From Paulownia fortunei (Eukaryota > Streptophyta > Magnoliopsida > Lamiales > Paulowniaceae): a stretch of 64,000 nucleotides of DNA. Position 1 is the first letter of the stretch; each line of letters starts with the position of its first letter. The position numbers and the translations under genes are program-made. Below are positions 33,431 to 47,576 of this stretch, one piece after another. The DNA lies in the NCBI GenBank assembly GCA_019321725.1, contig CM033118.1, positions 11,434,071 through 11,498,070 of the forward strand, given 5' to 3'. The notes beneath the pieces were generated by a model. That model searched no databases. It saw only the letters and a list, made by a program, of their open reading frames with translations, and was not told the DNA's origin.

Positions 33431-36400
33431 AATTCAAAAATGTAAAATATATAAAAAATTTACATACCAAAAAAATACGACAAAAAAACTAATATATATT
33501 CAATTGGAGAAATGTAATATAATTAAATTTTTAAATAGTATTAAATGGTTTTTTTAGAATGACAGATGTGTATATTCAATTTTAAAAGTGGAACTAAAAT
33601 AGAAATATTTCTTTCAAAATTTAAATAAAAGCATTAAAAATTATATTTAAGGAAATAAATTTGAATTCTAATATTTCAAATGTAAACATATTTTAATCGG
33701 TAGTATTAAATAGTTTCTATTTTGAATAACTGAAACTAATACATTAATGTTTATAGTATAAATTAAAGTTTTCTTTATTGTACACTATTTAATTTAGTTG
33801 TATATACTAAATTTTTATTAGAACAATAACTCCAAATAAAAATATTTAAAAATTTAACAATCTAAAAATTGAAATCAATTAAACACAGAAATAAATAATA
33901 TGTCACAAATATTTTTAAAACATACTTATTTCAGTTTAATTGGATAGTGTTAAATTGTTTCTATTTTGAATAACTAAACAATATATAAATAATCTAAGAT
34001 TCCAAAATCTAATAAAAACATAATTTTTCTTCCTTTTTATTTATTGCCATTGTTAGAGGCAATTTAGTAGATTTAAGAAAATTAATTTTCGGAATATTTT
34101 CATATTTTTTGAAATATAATTTTAAAGTATATATGAAATTATACTACAACAATAACTCAAAAATGTAAAATATATAAAAAATTTACATACCAAAAAAATA
34201 CGACAAAAAAACTAATATATATCCAATTGGAGAAATGTAATATAATTAAATTTTTAAATAGTATTAAATGGTTTTATTTAGAATGACAGATGTGTATATT
34301 CAATTTTAAAAGTGGAACTAAAATAGAAATATTTCTTTCAAAATTAATAAAAAAGCATTAAAAATTATATTTAAGGAAATAAATTTGAATTCTAATATTT
34401 CAAATGTAAACATATTTTAATCGTAGTATTAAATAGTTTCTATTTTGAATAACTGAAGCTAATACATTAATGTTTATAGTATAAATTAAAGTTTTCTTTA
34501 TTGTACACTATTTAATTTAGTTGTATATACTAAATTTTTATTAGAACAATAACTCCAAATAAAAATATTTAAAAAATTAACAATCTAAAAATTGAAATCA
34601 ATTAAACACAGAAATAAATAATATGTCACAAATATTTTTAAAACATACTTATTTCAGTTTAATTGGATAGTGTTAAATTGTTTCTATTTTGAATAACTAA
34701 ACAATATATAAATAATCTAGATTCCAAAATCTAATAAAAACATAATTTTTCTTCCTTTTTATTTATTGCTATTGTTAGAAGCAATTTAGTAGATTTAAGA
34801 AAATTAATTTTCAGAATATTTTTATATTTTTTGAAATATAATTTTAAAGTATATACTAAATTATACTACAACAATAACTCAAAAATATAAAATATATAAA
34901 AAATTTACATACCAAAAAATACGACAAAAAAACTAATATATATTCAATTGGAGAAATGTAATATAATTAAATTTTTAAATAGTATTAAATGGTTTTATTT
35001 AGAATGACAGATGTGTATATTCAATTTTAAAAGTGGAACTAAAATAGAAATATTTCTTTCAAAATTAATAAAAAAGCATTAAAAATTATATTTAAGGAAA
35101 TAAATTTGAATTCTAATATTTCAAATGTAAACATATTTTAATCGGTAGTATTAAATAGTTTCTATTTTGAATAACTGAAACTAATACATTAATGTTTATA
35201 GTATAAATTAAAGTTTTCTTTATTGTACACTATTTAATTTAGTTGTATATACTAAATTTTTATTAGAACAATAACTCCAAATAAAAATATTTAAAAATTT
35301 AACAATCTAAAAATTGAAATCAATTAACACAGAAATAAATAATATGTCACAAATATTTTTAAAACATACTTATTTCAGTTTAATTGGATAGTGTTAAATT
35401 GTTTCTATTTTGAATAACTAAACAATATATAAATAATCTAAGATTCCAAAATCTAATAAAAACATAATTTTTCTTCCTTTTTATTTATTGCCATTGTTAG
35501 GGGCAATTAGTAGATTTAAGAAAATTAATTTTCGGAATATTTTCATATTTTTTGAAATATAATTTTAAAGTATATACTAAATTATACTACAACAATAACT
35601 CAAAAATGTAAAATATATAAAAAATTTACATACCAAAAAAATATGACGAAAAAACTAATATATATTCAATTGGAGAAATGTAATATAATTAAATTTTTAA
35701 ATAGTATTAAATGGTTTTATTTAGAATGACAGATGTGTATATTCAATTTTAAAAGTGGAACTAAAATAGAAATATTTCTTTCAAAATTTAATAAAAAAGC
35801 ATTAAAAATTATATTTAAGGAAATAAATTTGAATTCTAATATTTCAAATGTAAACATATTTTAATCGGTAGTATTAAATAGTTTCTATTTTAAATAACTG
35901 AAGCTAATACATTAATGTTTATAGTATAATTAAAGTCTTATTTATTTTGCACTATTTAATTTAGTTGTATATACTAAATTTTTAATAGAACAATAACTCC
36001 AAATAAAAATATTTAAAAATGTAACAATCTAAAAATTGAAATCAATTAAATACAGAAATAAATAATATGTAACAAATATTTTTAAAACATACTTATCTCA
36101 GTTTAATTGGATAGTATTAAATTGTTTTTATTTTGAATAACTAACAATTATAAATAATCTACAATTCCAAAATCTAATAAAAATATAATTTTTTTTGCCT
36201 TTTTATTCATTGCCATTGTTAGAGGCAATTTAGTAGATTTAAGAAAATTAATTTTCAGAATATTTTCATACTTTTTGAAATATAATTTTAAAGTATATAC
36301 TAAATTATACTCCAACATTAACTCAAAAATATAAAACATATAAAAAATTTAAAAACTAAAAAAGTACGACAAAAAATTAATATGTATTCAATTTGAGAAA

Positions 36401-39400
36401 CGTAAATATAATTAAATTTCTTAAATAATATTAAATGATTTTGTTTACAATGACAAAAGTGTATATTCAATTTTAAATGTTGAACTAAAATCAAAATATT
36501 TCAAAATTTCAATATTTAATAAAAAAGCATTAAAAATTATATTTAAGGAAATAAATTTGAATTCTAATATTTCAAATGTAAACATATTTTAATCGGTAGT
36601 ATTAAATAGTTTCTATTGAATAACTAAAGCTAATACATTAATGTTTATAGTATAATTAAAGTTTTCTTTATTGTACACTATTTAATTTAGTTGTATAGAC
36701 TAAATTTTTATTAGAACAATAACTCCAAATAAAAATATTTAAAAATGTAACAATCTAAAAATTGAAATCAATTAAATACAGAAATAAATAATATGTAACA
36801 AATATTTTTAAAACATACCTATGTCCGTTCAATTGGATAATATTAATAATTTTTATTTAGTCTAACTAAACAACATATAAATAATCTAAAATTCTAAAAT
36901 CAAGTAAAAACATAAATTTTCAGCCTTTTTATATATTGACATCGTTAGAGGCAATTTAATAGATTTAAAAAATTAATTTTTGAAATAAAATTTTAAAGTA
37001 TATACTAAATTGTACTACCACATTAACTCAAAAATATAAAATATATAAAAAATTTAAAAACTAAAAAAATACGACAAAGAATTAATATGTATTCAATTTC
37101 AGAAACGTAAATATAATTAAATTTCTTAAATAATATTAAATGATTTTATTTAGAATGACAAAAGTGTATATTCAATTTTAAAAGTTGAACTAAAATCAAA
37201 ATATTTCAAAATTTCAATATTTAATAAAAAAGCATTAAAAATTATATTTAAGGAAATAAATTTGAATTCTAATATTTCAAATGTAAACATATGTTAATCG
37301 GTAGTATTAAATAGTTTCTATTTTGAATAACTCAAGCTAATACATTAATGTTTATAGTATAATTAAAGTTTTGTTTATTGCACACTATTTAATTTAGTTG
37401 TATATACTAAATTTTTATTAGAACAATAACTCCAAATAAAAATATTTAAAAATTTAATAATCTAAAAATTGAAATCAATTAATACAGAAATAAATAATAT
37501 GTAACAAATATTTTTAAAACATAGCTATTTCAGTTCAATTGGATATTATTAAATTATTTCTATTTTGAATAACCAAACAATATATAAATAATCTAAAATT
37601 CCAAAATCTAATAAAAACATTATTTTTCTTCCTTTTTATTTATTGCCATTGTTAGAGGCAATTTAGAAGATTTAAAAAAATTATTTTTTGGAATATTTTT
37701 GTATTTTTTGAAATATAATTTTAAAATATATACCAAATTGTACTACCACATTAACTCAAAAATATAAAATATATAAAAAATTTACATACTAAAAAAATAC
37801 GACCAAAAAACTAATATATATTCAATTCGAGAAATGTAAATATAATTAAATTTCTTAAATAGTGTTAAATGGTTTTATTAGAATGACAAATGTGTATATT
37901 CAATTTTAATTGTGGAACTAAAATAGAAATATTTCAAAATTTCAAAATTTAATAACTAAAGCTAATACATTAATGTTTATAGTATAATTAAAGTTTTTTT
38001 ATTTTACACTATTTAATTTAGTTGTATATACTAAATTTTTATAAGAACAATAACTCCAAATAAAAATATTTAAAAATGTAAGAATCTAAAAATTGAAATC
38101 AATTAAGTACAGAAATAAAAAATATTTAACAAATATTTTTAAAACATACCTATTTCAGTTGAATTGGATAGTATTAAATTGTTTCTATTTTGAATAACTA
38201 AACAATATATAAATAATCTAAAATTTCAAAATCTAATAAAAACATAATTTTTCTACCTTTTTATTTATTGCCATTGTTAGAGGCAATTCAGTAGATTTAA
38301 AGAAATTAAATTTTGGAATATTTTTGTATTTTTTGAAATATAATTTTAAGGTAGATACTAAATTGTACTACAACATTAACTCAAAAATATAAAATATATA
38401 AAAAATTTACATACTAAAAAAATACGACAAAAAACTAATATATATTCAATTGGAGAAATGTAAATATAATTAAATTTCTTAAATAGTATTAAATGGTTTT
38501 ATTTAGAATGACAAATGTGTATATTCAATTTTAAAAGTGGAACTAAAATTGAAATATTTCAAAATTTCAAAATTTAAAAAAAAAGCATTAAAAATTATAT
38601 TTAAGGAAATAAATTTCCATTCTAATATTTCAAATGTAAACATATTTTAATTGATACTATTAAATAGTTTCTATTTTGAATAACTAAAACTAATACATTA
38701 ATGTTTATAGTATAATTAAAGTTTTATTTATTTTACGCTATTTAATTTAGTTGTATATACTAAATTTTTAGTAGAATAATAACTCCAAATAAATATATTT
38801 AAAAATTTAACAATCTAAAAATTGAAACCAATTACATACATATATAAATAATATGTCAAAATATTTTTAAAACATACTTATTTTAGTTTAATTGGATAGT
38901 ATTAAATTGTTTCTATTTTGAATAACTAAACAACATATAAATAATCTACAATTCCAAAATCTAATAAAAACATAATTTTTTTTGCCTTTTTATTTATTGC
39001 CATTGTTAGAGGCAATTTAGTAGATTTAAGAAAATTAATTTTCGGAATATTTTCGTACTTTTTGAAATATAATTTTAAAGTATATACTAAATTATACTAC
39101 AACATTAACTCAAAAATATAAAATATAAAAAATTTACATACTAAAAAAATACGACCAAAACTAATATATATTCAATTGGAGAAATGTAAATATAATTAAA
39201 TTTCTTAAATATTGTTAAATGGATTTATTTAGAATGACAAATGTGTATATTCAATTTTAATAGTGGAACTAAAATAGAAATATTTCAAAATTTCAAAATT
39301 TAATAAAAAAGCATTAAAAATTATATTTAAGGAAATAAATTTGTATTCTAATATTTCAAATGTAAACATATTTTAATCGATAGTATTATATAGTTTCTAT

Positions 39401-41770
39401 TCTGAATAACTAAAGCTAATACATTAATGTTTATAGTATAATTAAGGTCTTATTTATTTTACACTATTTAATTTAGTTGTATATACTAAATTTTTAATAG
39501 AAAAATAACTCCAAATAAAAATATTTAAAAATGTAAGAATCTAAAAATTGAAATCAATTAATACAGAAATAAATAATATGCAACAAATATTTTTAAAACA
39601 TACTTATTTCAGTTTAATTGGATAGTATTAAATTGTTTCTATTTTGAATAACTAAACAACATATAAATAATCTTCAATTCCAAAATCTAATAAAAACATA
39701 ATTTTTTTGCCTTTTTATTTATTGCCATTGTTAGAGGCAATTTAGTAGATTTAAGAAAATTAATTTTCGGAATATTTTCGTACTTTTTGAAATATAATTT
39801 TAAAATATATACTAAATTATACTACAACATTAACTCAAAAATATAAAATATATAAAAAATTTACATACTAAAAAAATACGACCAAAAAACTAATATATAT
39901 TCAATTGGAGAAATGTAAATATAATTAAATTTCTTAAATAGTATTAAATGGTTTTATTTAGAATGACAAATGTGTATATTCAATTTTAAGAGTGAAACTA
40001 AAATAGAAATATTCAAAATTTCAAAATTTAATAAAAAAGCATTAAAAATTATATTTAAGGAAATAAATTTGTATTCTAATATTTCAAATGTAAACATATT
40101 TTAATTGATACTATGAAATAGTTTCTATTTTGAATAACTAACGCTAATACATTAATGTTTTAGTATAATTAAAGTCTTATTTATTTTACACTATTTAATT
40201 TAGTTGTATATACTAAATTTTTAATAGAACAATAAGTCAAATAAAAATATTTAAAAATGTAACAATCTAAATATTGAAATCAATTAAATACAGAAATAAA
40301 TAATATGTAACAATATTTTTAAAACATACTTATTTCAGTTTAATTGGATAGTATTAAATTGTTTCTATTTTCAATAACTAAACAACATATAAATAATCTA
40401 CAATTCCAAAATCTAATAAAAACATAATTTTTTTTGCCTTTTTATTTATTGCCATTGTTAGAGGCAATTTAGTAGATTTAAGAAAATTAATTTTCGGAAT
40501 ATTTTCGTACTTTTTGAAATATAATTTTAAAGTATATACTAAATTATACTACAACATTAACTCAAAAATATAAAATGTATAAAAAATTTACATACTAAAA
40601 AAATACGACCAAAAAACTAATATATATTCAATTGGAGAAATGCAAATATAATTAAATTTCTTAAATAGTATTAAATGGATTTATTTAGAATGACAAATGT
40701 GTATATTCAATTTTAATAGTGGAACTAAAATAGAAATATTTCAAAATTTAAATTTAATAAAAAAGCATTAAAAATTATATTTAAGGAAATAAATTTGTAT
40801 TCTAATATTTCAAATGTAAACATATTTTAATCGATACTATTAAATAGTTTCTATTTTGAATAACTAAAGCTAATACATTAATGTTTATAGTATAATTAAA
40901 GTCTTTTTTATTTTACACTATTTAATTTAGTTGTATATACTAAATTTTTATTAGAACAATAAGTCCAAATAAAAATATTTAAAAATGTAACAATCTAAAA
41001 CTTAAAACTCAATTAAGTACAGAAAAAAAATAATATGTAACTAATATTTTAAAACATACAATTTCAGTTGAATTGGATAGTATTAAATTGTTTCTATTTT
41101 GAATAACTAAATAATATATAAATAATCTACAATCCAAAATCTAATAAAAACATAATTTTTTTTGCCTTTTTATTTATTGCCATTGTTAGAGGCAATTTAG
41201 TAGATTTAAGAAAATTAATTTTCGGAATATTTTCGTACTTTTTGAAATATAATTTTAAAGTATATACTAAATTATACTACAACATTAACTCAAAGTTATA
41301 AAATATATAAAAAATTTACATACTAAAAAAATACGACCAAAAAACTAATATATATTCAATTGGAGAAATGTAAATATAATTAAATTTCTTAAATAGTATT
41401 AAATGGTTTTATTTAGAATGACAAATGTGTATATTCAATTTTAATTAGTAGAACTAAAATAGAAATATTTCAAAATTTCAAAATTTAATAAAAAAGCATT
41501 AAAAATATATTTAAGTAAATAAATTTCTATTCTAATATTTCAAATGTAAACATATTTTAATTGATACTATTAAATAGTTTCTTATTTGAATAACTAAAAC
41601 TAATACATTAATGTTTATAGTATAATTAAATGTTTTATTTATTTTTACGCTATTTAATTAGTTTGTATATACTAAATTTTTAGTAGAACAATAAAAAACT
41701 CCAAATAAAAATATATTTAAAAAAAATTAAAAACAATTCTAAAAATTGAAATAAATTACATACAGATATA
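33431..41770. repeat. Satellite array, unit about 724 bp, about 12 copies
   Basis: The marker CAAATGTAAACAT recurs at 33677, 34401, 35122, 35845, 36573, 37278, 38631, 39357, 40085, 40811 and 41541. Spacings are 705-730 bp, apart from one interval of 1353 bp that holds a unit with about 100 bp deleted. Units are strongly AT-rich and carry a short inverted motif (ATTGCC...GGCAAT). Within a unit the phrase GTATTAAAT-GAATAA recurs about three times, so the unit itself is built from older shorter repeats. The array reaches the gap and its true length is unknown. Confidence 0.95.
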
Positions 41771-41870
41771 NNNNNNNNNNNNNNNNNNNNNNNNNNNNNN
41801 NNNNNNNNNNNNNNNNNNNNNNNNNNNNNNNNNNNNNNNNNNNNNNNNNNNNNNNNNNNNNNNNNNNNNN
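41771..41870. other. Assembly gap (100 N)
   Basis: Exactly 100 N, a conventional placeholder for unknown length. Satellite lies on the left and the right inverted arm starts on the right with no transition. Confidence 0.99.
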
Positions 41871-41964
41871 AAAGTTTGAAAGATATCACCTGAAATGCGG
41901 CTAATAAAGCTGAAACAACAAAAAAACACACATACTATTAGATAAAATTATTAACAATAAGTAT

Positions 41965-42616
41965 CAACAGACTGAGAGTCAAATTCAATTTGCGTTTTCG
42001 ACCATTGTTCCTATTGGACCAATCCACATTAGCCAAGACTGGATCAGGTTTTGGCATATATGCTAGAATTGATCAATCAGCTGGTCAGGTGTTGGAGCAG
42101 AAATGATGATTCTTCTCGCAGAAGTTGAAATAAACCTTTTTTCGCAGCATGATCTACAAAAGATAGCAAACCATCATAAAAACCATTAACATTAAGAATA
42201 CCTATAGGTTTTTGGTGAATATTGAGTTGTGCCCAAGAGACAATTTGGAATAATTCTTCCAGTGTACCAAAACCGCCAGGTAGAATGATGAATGCATCCG
42301 CATTGTTTACCATATTAGGCATTCTGTCCTGAATGTGTGACACTTTCAGCTCATCTCCAATGGTCATACCTGTGATATTCTGTACTGTTAAACATTTTGG
42401 ATAACTCCCAAAACTTTGACACCTCCTACATAAGCAGAAATGGCAACACTCCCCATTAACCCCAAACTGCCTCCCCCATACACTAAATGAATTTTTCTTT
42501 CTGCTAAAGTTCTAACCAAGATTATTGGCTGCCCCTATAAACTCACCATTTTTTCCTAGATTGGATCCACAAAAAACACAAATGGAATTAAATTTGCGAG
42601 TTGAAGAAACTTCCAT
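41965..42616 (-). pseudogene. LOG: Second copy of the processed LOG pseudogene
   Basis: Mirror of 10145-10796, with the shared frameshifts near 42515 and 42398. It differs at the 3' end: the TGA stop of the left copy reads TTGA here, so the frame runs on; a base is missing in the codons before ILAYMP; and the run near 42137 is shifted. The 96-codon open part (42077-42367) carries LPGGFGTLEELF. Confidence 0.85.
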
Positions 42617-42850
42617 TTTTTTTTTTTTTTGAAAATAAGTTGTGCAAAAATAGAGTGAGTACGGTGATATTTATTAAGGTGTGAACAGGGAATACATTTA
42701 TTACATGTCTTTTTCTTTTGTCAAAAAGGTTGAAAATAAGGACACATACGAAATTTAAAAATTACCTACTATCACGTGTATGTACATATAGTTGTGATTG
42801 TGGCTTACATCTTCCTCTGGTTTTACGTCCAGTAACGGCTTAAACGCCCT

Positions 42851-43057
42851 CTATGGGTCGAGGATATGCTTCCCATCCAGTTTTCTTATAAACTGGCAAA
42901 CAGGGTCTTTTAATGTCAGATTCCCAAGACTATAAAGCTCATATTCATTTCGAAAATGATCCCATAAATCAAGAATTGCACGTTGTACCAATCCACATGA
43001 ATGCGTCTCAAGAGTCAATATAATGTGATCTAAAGACTCCTTACTCAGTCCATCCAT
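42851..43057 (-). CDS. Copy of the small ORF overlapping the cysteine-cluster ORF
   Basis: Identical in translation to 9704-9910, with the same 13-base overlap. Confidence 0.5.
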   Translation of the reverse strand: MDGLSKESLDHIILTLETHSCGLVQRAILDLWDHFRNEYELYSLGNLTLKDPVCQFIRKLDGKHILDP

Positions 43058-43407
43058 AATGAATTAAGTTTATCTTCTCGATTTTTAGAGACCATTCCTA
43101 AAGAACGACACTTTGTGTTGCAAGTCCATCTAGCACAAATATGACAAACTTTCATTTTTTTCACCCTTCGTTTTTTTGAATATGTGCTTTTACCAAAACC
43201 AGACATGTATCTAGTAAGCAAATCTGGAAACTCATGTGAAAACTCACCTGCCCTTACCTTTGCTTCAATTAACCATCGTATGTCCTCCAGAATGCCCTTG
43301 TGCGTAAGCATCCTCAATCTTTCAATCCTGATTTTATAAATTTTCAAAATTGCATTTTTAGGAAGAAAAGGAAATCGCTTCTTGAGAGTTAGAAATATGT
43401 CACCCAT
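43045..43407 (-). CDS. Copy of the basic cysteine-cluster ORF
   Basis: Identical in translation to 9354-9716, from the same internal ATG. The candidate TATA box is at about 43493-43500. Confidence 0.6.
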   Translation of the reverse strand: MGDIFLTLKKRFPFLPKNAILKIYKIRIERLRMLTHKGILEDIRWLIEAKVRAGEFSHEFPDLLTRYMSGFGKSTYSKKRRVKKMKVCHICARWTCNTKCRSLGMVSKNREDKLNSLWMD

Positions 43408-43611
43408 TTTGAAAATAACAAGAAAAGAGAATGAGAAAAACAAAGAAGATTTGTACAAAGATTTCAGTTGTTTGGGGAACTGACAAGTCCGACTTTTATA
43501 GCCACGGAGTACTGTTATCCGCCATTTAACCGGGAAAAGAAAAAATAAAAAAAATAAAAGAAGAAGAAGAGAAGAAAAAAAATAATGTCAGATAAAAAAA
43601 TATATACAACA

Positions 43612-46600
43612 CTAATCATAACAAGGGTTAGAAAGAAAAAGAATTTCCTCTTGTGAAAATTGATTTTCTAGAAATGGTTTAACTCTTTGTCCATTTACTT
43701 TGAATATGTTACCATTTCTAGGATTCTCAATGTCAATCGCCCCATAAGGATATACTTTTTTTACAACAAAAGGACCACTCCACCTTGATCTCAATTTTCC
43801 AGGAAACAAATGCAATCGAGAATTATAAAGCAAAACCTTTTGACCAACCTCAAATATTTTTCTTGAAATTTTATTATCATGAAAATCTTTGATTCTTGCT
43901 TTATAAATTTTAGAATTCTTATATGCATCATTTCTCAGTTCTTCAAGTTCATTGATTTGCAATTTGCGCAATTTTGAAACTTCATCAAGGTTGAAGTTAA
44001 ACATTTTGATTGCCCAATAAGCTTTATGTTCAAGTTCAACAGGTAAATGACAAGGTTTTCCATAAACTATCCTATAAGGAGACATGCCTAATGATGTTTT
44101 GAAAGCAGTTCTATATGCCCAAAGTGTATCGGTAAGTCTAAGAGACCAATCTTTACAGTTTGGGTTAACTGTTTTCTCCAAAATTTGTTTTATCTCCCTA
44201 TTTGCAAGTTCAACTTGTCCATTTGTCTGAGGATGATAAGGGGTTGCAACTTTATGTATGATTCCATATTTCTTCATTAAAGTTCTGAAAACTTTGTTAC
44301 AAAAATGTTTTCCCCCATCACTGATAATAGATCTAGGAATTCCAAATCGACTTAAAATATTTTCTTTCAAAAATTTTATCACTATTTTGTGATCATTGTT
44401 TCGACAAGGAATTGCCTCGATCCATTTTGAAACATAATCTATGGCAACCAATATGTAAAGAAAACCAAATGATAATGGAAATGGCCCCATAAAATCAATA
44501 CCCCAACAGTCAAAGATTTCAATCACTAGGATAGGGTGTAGGGGCATCATATTTCTCTTTGAAAGGGACCCTAACTTTTGACAATTTTCACAACTTTTAC
44601 AGAAAGTGTAAGTATCTTTGAAAAGAGTTGGCCAATAAAATCCACATTGCAAGATTTTTGCAGTAGTTTTCTTTACAGAAAAATGACCACCACATGCTTC
44701 TGAATGACAAAATTTGACAATATTACCTATCTCATTGTCAGGCACACATCTTCGAAAGATTTGATTCGGACAATATTTGAATAGGTATGGATCATCCTAA
44801 TAAAATTTTTTAACCTCAGTCAAAAACTTCTTTTTATCTTGAGAGTTCCAATGTGATGGCATCTTTCCTGTTATAAGAAAATTAACAATGTCAGCAAACC
44901 AAGGTAAAATAGAAACGTTAAATAATTGTTCATCAGGGAAAGTGTCATTAATAGGTGTGGTTTGAAATGAGTCATCACAAACAAGTCTCGACAAATGATC
45001 AGCCACTACATTCTCTACTCCCTTTTTATCTCGAATAGTAACATTAAATTCCTGGAGTAAGAGAATCCACCTAATCAGTCTTGGTTTAGCATCTTTTTTT
45101 GACAAAAGATATTTCAAAGCTGCATGATCACTGAAAACAACAATTGGTGAGCCAACAAGATAAGATCGAAATTTCCAATGCAAAAACTACAGCAAGTAAT
45201 TCTTTTTCAGTTGTTGTATAATTCAATTGAGCACCATTTAAAGTTTTACTTGCATAGTAAATAACATATGGTTTTTTATCTTTTCTTTGTCCCAAGACAG
45301 CTCCAACAGCATAATCACTAGCATCGCACATTATTTCAAAAGGTAAAGTCCAATCTGGAGGCTGCATGATTGGAGCAGACGTAAGCATGCTTTTAAGCTT
45401 AACAAAAGCATTTTCACAGTTTTCACTCCATTCAAAAATAGTATCTTTTGTTAGAAGATTACACAAAGGTTTAGATATATATACTAAAATCTTTGATAAA
45501 TCTTCTATAAAAACCAGCATGTCCTAAAAATGATCTAATCTCCTTCACAGTCTTTGGTGTTGGCAAATTGGCAATTAACTCAATTTTAGATTTATCAACC
45601 TCAATACCTTCTGATGATATAATGTGTCCAAGAACAATACCAGTTGTTACCATGAAGTGACATTTCTCCCAATTGAGCACAAGATTCTTTTCTTCACACC
45701 TGATCAAAATCTTTTCTAAATTAGATAAGCAATCATCAAATGAATTACCAAAAACAGAAAAATCATCCATGAAAACTTCAAGAAAACATTCAACCATGTC
45801 ACTAAAAATACTAAGCATGCATCGTTGGAATGTAGCTGGTGCATTACATAATCCAAAAGGCATTCTTCGATATGCAAAAGTACCAAAAGGACATGTAAAA
45901 GTTATTTTCTCTTGATCTTCAAGTGCAATTACAATTTGGTTATATCCAGAATATCCATCTAAAAAGCAATAAAATTCGTGTCCTGCAACTCTTTCTAAAA
46001 TTTGATCCATGAAAGGTAATGGAAAATGATCTTTTCTAGTGACTGAGTTGAGTTTTCTATAGTCAATGCACATTAGCCAACCAGTAACAGCCCTAGTTGG
46101 AATTAATTCATCATTCTCATTCTTGACTACAGTAACTCCAGATTTCTTAGGTACAACTTGAGTCGGACTTACCCATTTGCTATCAGAAATAGAATAAATG
46201 ATTCCATTATCTAAGAGTTTAATGACTTCATTTCTTACTACTTCTTTCATATTAGGATTTAGCCTTCGTTGCATTTCTCTAGATGGTTTAGCATTTTCCT
46301 CTAGATAGATGTTATGTGTGCAAATGAAAGGATTAATACCTTTAATATCAGCAATTGTCCATCCTAAAGCATTCTTATGCATTTTCAGAGTTTCGATCAA
46401 CTTACCTTCTTGATATGCATCGAGTTTGGAAGAAATTATTACTGGAAAAGTTTCATTCTCACCCAAGAAAGAGTATTTCAAATTAACTGGCAAAGGTTTC
46501 AATTCAACCACGGGAGCTTTAATACTTGATGGAATAGATTTTACTGTTGATGATGAAAGTTCTTCGAACCTTGGCTTCCAAAAATATTTTTCTTGTACCT

Positions 46601-47464
46601 GCAAAAAATCAGATATAGTATTAGTGTGTTCCTTTTTATAAATACTTTCACTTTCAAAACAAGTCTCCAAAGAATCTGAAGAGTTAGTAGTAGTAACGTA
46701 TTCATGAACAAGTTCTTCAATTGAATCCACTTCATGTACTTCGACATCTTCTGCAGGTTGCATACAAACATTAAACACATTTAGTTCCAAAGTCATATTT
46801 CCAAATGATAACTTCAAAATACCATTTCTACAATTGATCAAAGCATTTGAAGTTGCAAGAAAAGGACGACCCAAAATGATAGGAATTTGTGTATGTGTTT
46901 GTGCAACAGGCTCTGTGTCCAAAATAATGAAATCAACTGGAAAGTAAAACTTATCAATTTGTACCAACACATCTTCTACTATTCCCTTTGGAACTTTAAT
47001 CGAACGGTCAGCTAATTGGAGTACAACAGAAGTTGTTTTAAGTTCTCCCAAACCTAACTGTTCATAAACTGAGAAAGGTAGAAGATTTACACTAGCACCA
47101 AGATCAAGCAAAGCACGCTCTATTCTAGTGTTTCCTATGATACATGAAATGGTTGGACAACCTGGATCTTTGTACTTGGGTGGAGTGAATTGTTGAATGA
47201 TTGAACTAACACTTTCAGTTAAAAATGCCTTCTTTTGTACATGATGTTTTCTTTTGATTGTACACAAATCTTTCAAAAATTTGGCATAAGGTGGAACTTG
47301 CTTGATTGCATCCAATAATGGAATATTAATCTTGACTTGTTTAAAAATTTCAAAAATTTCAGCATTTGAGTTCAATTCTGAGTTGCTTGCAATCTTTGAG
47401 GAAAGGGTGCTGGAGGTAAATATTTTTCTTTTTCTTCATTTTCACGCTTACCTTCTTCAAACTT
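43612..47464 (-). pseudogene. pol: Second copy of the Athila-like pol pseudogene
   Basis: Mirror of 5297-9149. Open segments are 45471-47375 (protease-RT), 45128-45520 (RNase H start), 44797-45183 (RNase H end) and 43612-44745 (integrase). All have the same translations as the left arm, including the same two frameshifts and the TAG before the integrase. Identical lesions show that both arms come from one already dead copy. Confidence 0.92.
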
Positions 47465-47567
47465 ATTATGCTATTTGTATGCCATAATTCGATAACACAC
47501 ATTGATTAGATGCATATTCATGCAAGATGCTTATTATTAGCTATGTAGGAGAGAATTGGGTATTATA
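47465..47567 (-). mobile_element. Copy of the LTR B stub
   Basis: Mirror of 5194-5296 with the same abrupt join to Athila-like sequence. Confidence 0.8.
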
Positions 47568-47576
47568 ATACCACTC

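Noticed and set aside
33431..41770. CRISPR-like array
   Set aside because: Units are about 724 bp, contiguous and without unique spacers, and the genome is a plant.
41680..41931. Open frame across the N gap
   Set aside because: It exists only because N codons are not stops; both sides are non-coding.
45673..46641. Plus-strand ORFs of 71-80 codons in the right arm
   Set aside because: They are antisense to the protease-RT segment and show no independent features.
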